A stretch of 15,323 bases of DNA from UBA6164 sp964527325 (lineage in GTDB: Bacteria; Patescibacteriota; Gracilibacteria; BD1-5; UBA6164), in NCBI GenBank assembly GCA_964527325.1, contig CAZGNU010000038.1, positions 1-15,323 on the forward strand, written 5' to 3'. The position numbers and the translations under genes are program-made. This document shows, piece by piece, positions 1 to 5,738 of this stretch (position 1 is the first letter of the stretch; every line of letters starts with the position of its first letter). Under the pieces are notes generated by a model. It was not told where the DNA came from, made no database searches, and saw only the letters and a list, made by a program, of their open reading frames with translations.

Positions 1-56
1 TACTAAGTATTTTCATTTGAGATTTTATGCACAAAATGTTTTGACATACTACCTTT
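1..56. repeat. Left copy of a 56-bp inverted repeat
   Basis: Positions 1-56 are the reverse complement of 13392-13447 with a single mismatch (position 12, t against c). The repeat probably continues to the left of the window, since it starts at base 1. It lies just downstream of the MgtC-type gene and overlaps that gene's TAA stop at 55-57. It contains a near-palindromic core, ATTTTATGCACAAAAT, and no coding signal. Its function is unknown; it may be a dispersed intergenic element. Confidence 0.9.
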
Positions 57-1413
57 AACTAACAACCTTCAAAACAAACATCCCTATACCTCCCATTATC
101 ATAGAAACTACAAATCAAAGTATAACATCTATTCAGAATCTTTTTTCTCAAAATTTTAATGCTATTGATCATTTTATTAAGTTGTTTGACATGATAGCTA
201 TTATTATAGTGATTGCAGCTAATTCCAATCATACTTTTCAGTCTATAGCATCAACTGCCATAGTTTGACTAATAGCATCAACGTCAGCTAATCACGAAAT
301 AACTCATAATGCATAGAAAAAATAATCTCCCCATACATCTTTGTATAATCAACCAAGTCAAGCTATAAATTTGATAATTACTACAAATCAAGCAAACTTT
401 AAAGCTGGTCAAACACTGAAAGGACTAGAATATTTTTTCTCTTCAAAAGATGTTGTTTTTGCTTGAACATCTTTTTTCTTTGATTTTAAATAGAAAAATG
501 TCATGTATACAACCATTCAAATAAGCATAAATCCACTTGGATAAATAATAGATGATAACATATTTATGTTAAAGAAAAGTACTATTATTATTACTCTTAC
601 AAACATTATAGTAGAAGCAAGTAGTGTTGAAACTACATATAATTCTCTATTTCTAGTAGCTCTTTTACTTGCCTCCGTCATAGTTGCTGTTACAGCAGTT
701 GAAGATACCAATCATCCAATAGCACCAGAAGCCACGATACTTCATTTTTCTCAAATAATCTTAGACATTATATAACCTGCATAAGATATTCAAGCCATAA
801 GCACTACAAAGAACCAAATACCATATGGATTAAAAAATTGAAGATTAACTATCTGATTACTTATATCTTTTGTATATCACAAAAATGATAAAAGGTCATA
901 CATAGAATATTTAACATCTGGCAGTAATGGTAAAATTACAATTGAAATAATGGCAAATTTTATAGTATTATTTAACTCTTCCCTACTTATTTTATTAATT
1001 ATTTTCTCTATAAGAGGTTTTGATGATAACAAAAATGTTAAAATAATTGATAATATTATGGCTATTTTAGCTTCTCAAATCATAACAAAAACTCAAAGAA
1101 AAAATGTAGCAATAGCAGCTAGTTCTGAAGTAAGTCCAAGTTGTTTTTGTTTAAATGAAGTATAAAAATAAGAAATTCATATAAGCAATCACATTATTAA
1201 TAACAAAATTATTATAAACAAAGAATCACTAAACAAAATAGATAACCAAGCACTTATTGCTCATAAAAATGATACAAGTGAAAATGTTCTAATATCTCAA
1301 AATGAAGCAAAATCAGAAGCCTTTTTTGATTTTGGTTTTATTCATCTTTCCATTCAAATAAGTGCACCTAATCAAATTGCCAACAAAAGTTGTAATACTA
1401 CTTCAACGTTCAT
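55..1413 (-). CDS. MgtC/SapB family membrane protein with DUF4010 domain
   Basis: This is a 452-residue integral membrane protein, open throughout only when TGA is Gly. The N-terminal part matches the MgtC/SapB signature: GLGALIGMERG at residues 14-24, then an IRTFSLVSFLGAISAWLS-like stretch about 25 residues later. The C-terminal half carries DUF4010 hallmarks: GGLVSSTAVTATM followed by a TRNREL segment, and SGLADVDAISQTMA near residue 375. Hydrophobic segments run along the whole length. MgtC-type proteins are linked to acid and magnesium homeostasis, but the transport or regulatory role of the DUF4010 branch is not settled, so no substrate is claimed. The ATG at 1413 is the first in frame and lies only 18 nt downstream of a terminator-like hairpin, so its promoter must be very close or the gene is reached by read-through. 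Family call is firm; function is not. Confidence 0.9.
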
Positions 1414-1431
1414 AATTTAATAGTTATAAAT

Positions 1432-1465
1432 AAAAAATTCTTAAGTATTATCTTAAGAATTTTTT
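1432..1465 (-). terminator. Terminator hairpin after the small membrane protein gene
   Basis: A perfect 14-bp inverted repeat, AAAAAATTCTTAAG and CTTAAGAATTTTTT, has a 6-nt loop and ends in a T run on both strands. It begins 18 nt after the stop of the 85-residue gene and lies immediately before the MgtC-type gene. The stem is AT-rich, so it may leak. Confidence 0.7.
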
Positions 1466-1483
1466 ATTTATTTTCAAGGATAT

Positions 1484-1741
1484 TTATTTTTTATAAATAT
1501 TTTTTATCCAAATCTTCTTAAACAATCACATTGAAAGTGTTGATAACAAAAATCCTGTAGTTGGGACTATTGCATTTATGAATGGCTTTTCAAATCAAGC
1601 AAAATGAAAAAATAACACAATTACAATATATGTAAGAACTGCTATTAAAATTTTTCTTGAAAAGCTTGTTTCCCATGCTTTATCTGCTTCAACTTTTTTA
1701 TTCCTTTTAATAATATTTTTTATTTCTTTCTTAGTATCCAT
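1484..1741 (-). CDS. Small two-helix membrane protein, function unknown
   Basis: 85 residues. A charged N-terminus (MDTKKEIKNIIKRNKKVEADK) leads into an AWETSFSRK segment. Two hydrophobic helices follow at about residues 34-49 and 55-73, joined by a FEKPFINAIVPTTGF turn, and a basic tail (KKIWIKNIYKK) closes the protein. Two TGA codons give Gly. The pattern AWETS, then TYIV, then PFINAIVPTxGFxLSTL, then KKIW resembles small uncharacterised membrane proteins common in CPR genomes; this is recalled, not searched. A TATAAT box lies at 1779-1784 upstream, but I see no good -35 element. A terminator at 1432-1465 suggests a single-gene transcript. Confidence 0.8.
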
Positions 1742-1816
1742 AATAAATAATAGTTACAAATTATAATTTCATTGATATATTATAACAAAAAACTTGCCTA
1801 CTTTTGTATAATATCA

Positions 1817-2170
1817 TTAAATATAAACCTCAGTATAATTATTATTATCATAATCAACTATTGTTTTATCAATATCATTTCAAAATAATTCAATATAATT
1901 ATTTTTCATAATATTTTTTCATTTTGAAGTTTCTTTTTTAACTACTGAAACAGGTATAAATTTACCTTTAATATATTCAAATAATATTAATATTCTTACT
2001 TTTTTAAAATATAAATATCCTTTTATTATTTTAGAAGTTTCAATATTATCAATAACTATTAAGTTATTAGTATTTGGATATTTTTTAATTAAATTAATAA
2101 TATCTTGTTTATTAATAATTCATAATTGTACTAATTTTTTACTAAAACTATCTGTAAATATTATTTTCAT
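1817..2170 (-). CDS. RelE-like toxin of a Phd-type toxin-antitoxin pair
   Basis: 117 residues, beginning MKIIFTDSFSKKL. The central part shows the strand pattern of the RelE/ParE superfamily: KGYLYFKKVRILILFEY, then GKFIPVSVVKKETSKGKNI, where a basic strand ends in a K-rich segment before an Asn. It starts one base after the stop of the antitoxin gene (2172-2393), the usual two-gene order of type II modules. Its ends align with the second toxin at 3342-3683: an MKII-T--F-K start, an IP---KK core, and a VD-------Y-E end. If it acts like its family, it cleaves mRNA or otherwise blocks growth when free of antitoxin. The superfamily call rests on context and sequence pattern; catalytic residues cannot be assigned by eye. 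Confidence 0.7.
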
Positions 2171-2171
2171 A

Positions 2172-2393
2172 TTATAATTTTGTAGCTAATAAAGATAGTT
2201 TATTTCTTATACTTTTTGATTTTATAGCATCATTAAAATTAGATTCATCTGTTCTAGAAAAATCTTCATCTAATTCATATGTTACTTTCAATCTATATCA
2301 TCTTTTTTTTAAAATTATATCTTCTTTTTCAAAATAAACTTTATCAAAATAAGTAGATATATTATTTCTAAAATCTGTTATTGATACTTCCAT
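2172..2393 (-). CDS. Phd/YefM-like antitoxin
   Basis: 73 residues. The N-terminus, MEVSITDFRNNISTYFDKV, followed by EKEDIILKKRGYRLKV, matches the Phd/YefM fold: a short strand, a TDFRxN helix, and an xxxIxLKKRGxxLxV hairpin. The C-terminal half is charged and flexible, as expected for the toxin-binding tail. Gly in KKRGYRL is encoded by TGA. The gene precedes the toxin by one base. A perfect 20-bp palindrome lies 17 bp upstream, over the promoter, as expected for autorepression by the antitoxin or the complex. Call is fairly secure from motif plus arrangement. Confidence 0.8.
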
Positions 2394-2410
2394 AATTTTT
2401 TTATTAAATG

Positions 2411-2453
2411 TACAATATGTACATATTGTATACTATTTATAAAATAATGCAAG
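2411..2453 (-). promoter_or_regulatory. Promoter and palindromic operator of the Phd/RelE-like module
   Basis: A perfect 20-bp palindrome, TACAATATGTACATATTGTA, occupies 2411-2430. A promoter reading left has -35 CTTGCA (2448-2453), a 15-bp spacer, and -10 TATACA (2427-2432). The palindrome therefore overlaps the -10 and the expected transcription start. A protein bound there would block RNA polymerase. The antitoxin is the obvious candidate ligand (inference). Confidence 0.75.
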
Positions 2454-2473
2454 TAAAAACTGAGATATTTTTG

Positions 2474-3058
2474 TTATAAACATAATTTTTTTATTTTATC
2501 ATTAATTGTTTGAGAAGCATTTTTTTTAGCTAATTTTATTAATTTAATTTTATCTATTCAATATGGTACGATATCAAATATCTTTTTTTCTTTTAATGCT
2601 TGAATAAAAGCTCTTTCAGGAGTCATAACTTTATAATTATATTCTTCAAATTTTTCATTTTTCATTCCATAAAAAAAATTTTCTCTCTGCCTAATAAATA
2701 TAAACTTTGCTGATCATATTATTTTTTTTCACGATATTTTTGTATTGTATATTGTATACCATTCTGGTACCTGATCAGAAATATTATATCTATTGTACAT
2801 CATAATTCAACCAAACATATATAATTCATTTCACATATATAAATCACCAACAACAAATGGATTTATATATTCTCTTGTTTTATTATTTACATACCATTTC
2901 CCTCTTTTTATTGGTGTAAGTAATCACATATTACACAATTGTGAAATACTATAATTTGGAGCAAATTTATTAAGTATTTTTGTTATAAATTCTTTGCTTA
3001 TATAAGCCTTATTATATAATTCAAGTTTTTCACGAACTTTAGCTATTACATTTTTCAT
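2474..3058 (-). CDS. AbiEi-like antitoxin/transcriptional regulator without a partner
   Basis: 194 residues. The N-terminal third looks like a helix-turn-helix (AYISKEFITKILNKF, then YSISQLCNMGLLTPIKRGKW), ending in the basic wing typical of AbiEi. The middle (NPFVVGDLYMGNELYMFGG, then VPEWYTIYNTKISGKKI) and the end (YKVMTPERAFIQALKEKK) match the order seen in AbiEi-family proteins: a YxS/G-type strand, a Gln-x-Pro strand, and a final PE-A-hydrophobic helix. AbiEi represses abiE and neutralises the AbiEii nucleotidyltransferase in type IV systems. No AbiEii gene lies on either side: downstream is the Phd-type antitoxin and upstream is tRNA-Lys. At 194 residues it is shorter than many AbiEi proteins. 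It may be an orphan, or act on a toxin encoded elsewhere. Confidence 0.65.
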
Positions 3059-3063
3059 AATAT

Positions 3064-3115
3064 TTTGTAGTTAGGTTTACATAAATATTATATAATACTT
3101 TACTACAAATTACAA
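3064..3115 (-). promoter_or_regulatory. Promoter with flanking inverted repeat for the AbiEi-like gene
   Basis: -35 TTGTAA (3110-3115), 17-bp spacer, -10 TATAAT (3087-3092). An 8-bp inverted repeat, TTTGTAGT at 3064-3071 and ACTACAAA at 3102-3109, flanks the -10, one arm touching the -35. This fits an autoregulatory site, but 8 bp in AT-rich DNA is weak evidence. Confidence 0.5.
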
Positions 3116-3125
3116 GTTTATTTTT

Positions 3126-3168
3126 AAAAAAAACTGGCCTACGGTGCAACGTAAGCCAGCTTTTTTTT
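3126..3168 (-). terminator. Rho-independent terminator after tRNA-Lys
   Basis: CTGGC(3134-3138)/GCCAG(3155-3159) and TACG/CGTA form a stem interrupted by one C-A mismatch, with loop gtgcaa. It is flanked by an A8 run and a T8 run, so it can work on either strand. It lies 18 nt beyond the tRNA 3' end and also shields the AbiEi promoter. Confidence 0.85.
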
Positions 3169-3185
3169 GTTTTAGTTTGTTTAAA

Positions 3186-3261
3186 TGGTGGGTCATCCGG
3201 GGCTCGAACCCAGGACCTTCTCCTTAAAAGGGAGCTGCTCTACCAACTGAGCTAATAACCC
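3186..3261 (-). tRNA. tRNA-Lys (anticodon UUU)
   Basis: A 76-nt cloverleaf. Acceptor GGGTTAT pairs with ATGACCC. The D-arm is GCTC/GAGC with loop AGTTGGTA. The anticodon loop CTTTTAA has UUU at 34-36. The T-arm is CTGGG-TTCGAGC-CCCGG. The discriminator is A, and 3' CCA is encoded in the DNA. Only the 27-43 pair (G-A) is mismatched. It is transcribed alone between a promoter (3287-3313) and a terminator. Confidence 0.97.
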
Positions 3262-3286
3262 ATAAAAACACCTAAAGCTTGTGCAT

Positions 3287-3313
3287 TCTATAGAAAAAAT
3301 CAGTTATTGCAAA
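3287..3313 (-). promoter_or_regulatory. Promoter of tRNA-Lys
   Basis: -35 TTTGCA (3308-3313), 15-bp spacer, -10 TATAGA (3287-3292), about 26 nt before the mature tRNA 5' end. The TTGCA-type -35 recurs at other promoters in this window. Confidence 0.6.
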
Positions 3314-3341
3314 TTTTTTTTTATTTTTTCTAAAACAGACA

Positions 3342-3683
3342 CTAATATTCAACATAATTTCATAACTCTATATCTACAATATTTAAATTAAATTCCTGTT
3401 CAATTAGCATTTCATTGTTTTTCCAACTTACATTATTTCAACACTTTTTATCTTTTTTCAAAAAAATAAATAAAGGTATAATTTTGTTATTTTTCATAAA
3501 AGCTACTACTCCTCTGAAGTCTACTAAATTTAATTTATTCTTTATTTTAAAAAATGGATCATGTAATGAAACAAAAGTATGTTTTTTATTTTTTAAATCT
3601 AGAACTAAATCTTTTGTACTAAAATATTTTTTAAAATTTTTTAAATATTCTTTTTCAAATCTATTTGTAATTATAATTTTCAT
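3342..3683 (-). CDS. RelE-like toxin of a ribbon-helix-helix toxin-antitoxin pair
   Basis: 113 residues when TGA is Gly; with the standard code it would stop after residue 81, in the middle of the conserved core. It starts MKIIITNRFEKEYLKNF. The core reads LNLVDFRGVVAFMKNNKIIPLFIFLKKDKK, then CGNNVSW, with the two strands and basic K-x-x-K/GxN segment characteristic of RelE/ParE-like toxins. The C-terminus ends NIVDIELGNYVEY. The antitoxin gene ends 8 nt upstream of its ATG, so the two are co-transcribed. It is recognisably related to the toxin at 1817-2170, although the two have different antitoxin types. Target unknown; RNase activity on translated mRNA is the family expectation. Confidence 0.75.
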
Positions 3684-3691
3684 TTTTTTTA

Positions 3692-3952
3692 TTATGCAAG
3701 TAATTTTTCTAATTTCTTATAATCTCTTCTAATATTTTTATTATTATTAAGACTTTTTATTTCTTCATTACAAAAAGGCTCAATTTCTATATCAATATTT
3801 GTTGGTGAAACAAAATTTAACTCCCTTGTTACTATACTGTTTTTCATCATCATATTTAAAAGATTTGTAGGATTAGTTCATAATGACTTTGCAAAACTCA
3901 CAAATGCTTCTTTCAAATCTTTTTCTAACGATATTGTTAATGTTGATTTCAT
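3692..3952 (-). CDS. RelB/DinJ-like ribbon-helix-helix antitoxin
   Basis: 86 residues. MKSTLTISLEKDLKEAF is a typical ribbon strand (alternating S-L-I-L) followed by a helix, then FAKSLGTNPTNLLNMMMK gives the second helix with the RelB/DinJ-style G-x-x-P/T turn. The Gly in SLGTN is a TGA codon. The C-terminal half (IEIEPFCNEEIKSL and RRDYKKLEKLLA) is helical and charged, and probably wraps the toxin. It lies 8 nt upstream of the toxin gene. A 15-bp inverted repeat spans its promoter, consistent with autoregulation. Confidence 0.8.
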
Positions 3953-3959
3953 AATCTTA

Positions 3960-4011
3960 GTATTATATTAATAATATATAAGTATTATAACATTTTATTA
4001 ATATAATACAA
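3960..4011 (-). promoter_or_regulatory. Promoter and inverted-repeat operator of the RelB-like module
   Basis: Perfect 15-bp arms lie at 3960-3974 (GTATTATATTAATAA) and 3995-4009, 20 bp apart. A promoter reading left has -35 TTGTAT (4006-4011), a 16-bp spacer, and -10 TATAAT (3984-3989). One arm covers the -35 and spacer; the other lies over the expected start. The -10 sits between them. A pair of bound ribbon-helix-helix dimers would occlude the promoter (inference). Confidence 0.65.
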
Positions 4012-4026
4012 GTATTTTAATAAGAA

Positions 4027-4893
4027 TTAAATTTTTCTCTTAGGTGTAAGCTTTTCTCAATCATATTCTATGATATTTTTTACTTCATTTTCATCATATA
4101 TAAACAAATCTTCTCAAATTGTATAATCAAATTTTCATGTTACTTTTAATCAATTATTAATTTTTTCTAAAATATCTGTATTTAGAGTAATAAATTCTTT
4201 ATTTTTAAATAATTTTATTATATCTAATTTTTTTGAATCATTAAAATTTTCTAAGTCTTGTCACAAAGAAATATCTAAAGCTCAAATTTTAGTTCTTCTT
4301 AGTTTTGTTACATATCAACCAGTTCATAATAGTTCTCATAAATCTGCTGCAATTGATCTAATATATGTTCAAGCTGACACTTTTGCCTTCAGACATAATT
4401 CTGGATAATTATAATTAATTATTTTAATATTTGATATTTCCACCTCTCTTGATTTTATTTTTACTTGCTTCCCTTCTCTCACTAAATCACAAGCTCTTTT
4501 TCAACCAATTTTTAGTGCTGAGTATTTTGGTGGCACCTGTGTTATTTTTCAGGTAAAATTTTCTTGTAATATTTTTTCAATTTTTTTCTTACTTAATTCT
4601 TTTTTATATTTTTCTTGTAAATATTCATCTAAATAATTTATTTCTTCTGCTAAATCAAAAGAATCAGTTGTTCAGTCCAAATTTATAGTAAATTCATACT
4701 CCTTTGTATCTTTTTCAAAATATGGAATAAGTTTTGTATAATTTCACACAGCAATTAAAAGACCTCCTGTTGCCAGAGGGTCTAGAGTTCAAGTATGTCA
4801 CATTTTTCTGATATTTAATTTTTTCCTAAGAATTCTTATTACATCAAAACTTGTGAAATCTAACGGTTTATCTATTAAGTAAAATTTATTCAT
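4027..4893 (-). CDS. truB: tRNA pseudouridine(55) synthase TruB
   Basis: 288 residues. TruB converts U55 in the T-loop of tRNAs to pseudouridine in the cytoplasm. The N-terminus, MNKFYLIDKPLDFTSFDV, matches the family start. GHTGTLDPLATG at about residues 32-43 contains the catalytic Asp, and both glycines of GHTGT are TGA codons. Further family blocks are FTGKITQVPPKYSALKIGGK, GTYIRSIAADLG and LRRTKIG. The ATG at 4893 is chosen because it begins the conserved MNKFYLIDKP block; an in-frame ATG at 4992 would add residues translated from a repeat element and the 3' end of lepB. The gene follows lepB by 70 nt, a gap filled mostly by a REP-like element, and is probably co-transcribed with it. Length is normal for the family. 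Confidence 0.97.
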
Positions 4894-4906
4894 ATAAGTA
4901 TAATTT

Positions 4907-4945
4907 CTCCCTTTTTCAAAGGGAGTACCCGAAGGGGGAGGGATT
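4907..4945. repeat. REP-like palindromic element between lepB and truB
   Basis: G/C-rich in an AT-rich setting. A perfect 8-bp hairpin (CTCCCTTT, loop ttc, AAAGGGAG at 4907-4925) is followed by tacccgaagggggaggga. It resembles the other REP-like copies in this window in having a CTCC hairpin followed by an aaggg-ggaggg tail. It fills most of the gap between the two genes and places a GGGAG run about 13 nt before the truB start, which might act as a weak ribosome-binding site. Confidence 0.75.
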
Positions 4946-4963
4946 AGAAAATAAGAATGGAAT

Positions 4964-5614
4964 TTAATATTCATAACTACTAACTGATCCAAAAAATTTT
5001 GGTGTAGTATCTATTCCAAGCTCTGGTTGCATAAATGAGAAAGATTTAAAATTAAAATATCATAAATCTAAAAACAATTTACCCGTAATATCTGATTTAT
5101 TTATAAAATTATCTTTTCATTCATAAGCACAACTAGAAAAGCACTCTCTTGAATCTGTTGAATGATTTCTATTATCTCATAAAACAAAGTATTGATTATC
5201 TCATAATGAATAATTATGAGTTGCCTTACTTCATCCTACAACAGTATGTCATTTATTATTTTCATCTAAATATTCTTCATCTAATTCTATAAATTCTGTC
5301 TCTCATTCTTTTTTCAAAAATACATTTCAATCTTCAATTTTTAAATCATCCCCTGGTAATCCAATAATTCTTTTAAGAAAATATTTTTTATCTTCACTTA
5401 CATGTGGTTTAAATACAACAACATCTCCCCTCTCAACCTTTCATATACGATATGAAAGTCTATCTATTATAATAAATTCTTTATCATAATATGAAGAATA
5501 CATTGATTGCCCATTTATTTGAAAAGGCATAGCTAAAAAAGTCCTGATTATAAGTACAATCACAACAATAACTACCAAGTCTTTAAAAAAATCTAATACT
5601 TCTTTTTTATCCAT
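4964..5614 (-). CDS. lepB: Signal peptidase I (LepB)
   Basis: 216 residues. A membrane serine protease that removes signal peptides from exported proteins on the outer face of the membrane. One N-terminal transmembrane helix spans about residues 12-28. The catalytic Ser37 lies in INGQSM and the general-base Lys81 in FLKRIIGLPGD. The later box LGDNRNHSTDSR is present, with its Gly written TGA. The start at 5614 gives the short cytoplasmic MDKKEVLDFFKD lead expected of the family. A strong promoter lies upstream (5655-5682). It is the natural processing enzyme for the large exported PKD protein encoded just upstream. Length is typical for a short, Gram-positive-like LepB. Confidence 0.97.
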
Positions 5615-5654
5615 TTTATTCGTTTTTCATTAATTTAATACATTCATTATTTAT

Positions 5655-5682
5655 ATTATAGTACAATATAAATAATTGCAAA
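5655..5682 (-). promoter_or_regulatory. Promoter of lepB-truB
   Basis: -35 TTTGCA (5677-5682), 16-bp spacer, -10 TATAAT (5655-5660). This gives a leader of about 35 nt before the lepB ATG. The same TTTGCA-16-TATAAT arrangement precedes ssb. Confidence 0.7.
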
Positions 5683-5700
5683 AAAAAATATGCATAAAAA

Positions 5701-5738
5701 TTCCCCCTCCTTACAAGAGAGGGGGTTAGGGGGTGGGC
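5701..5738. repeat. REP-like element right after the PKD gene, possible terminator
   Basis: CCCCCTC and GAGGGGG form a strong hairpin (inner CTT/AAG pairs with a one-base bulge), followed by a second G-run ttagggggtggg. It abuts the TAA of the PKD gene. Read on the minus strand, the hairpin is followed by AATTTTT, so it could end that transcript before the lepB promoter. Confidence 0.75.

Noticed and set aside
566..1165. Plus-strand open frames of 69 and 71 residues
   Set aside because: They lie opposite the MgtC-type gene, whose conserved motifs on the minus strand settle the coding strand.
3186..3261. tRNA-Lys as an integration site for the toxin-antitoxin cluster
   Set aside because: I found no direct repeat of the tRNA 3' end, no integrase, and the tRNA has its own promoter and terminator.
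4894..4992. N-terminal extension of TruB from an ATG at 4992
   Set aside because: The extra residues come from the REP-like element and the end of lepB; TruB conservation begins at the ATG at 4893.
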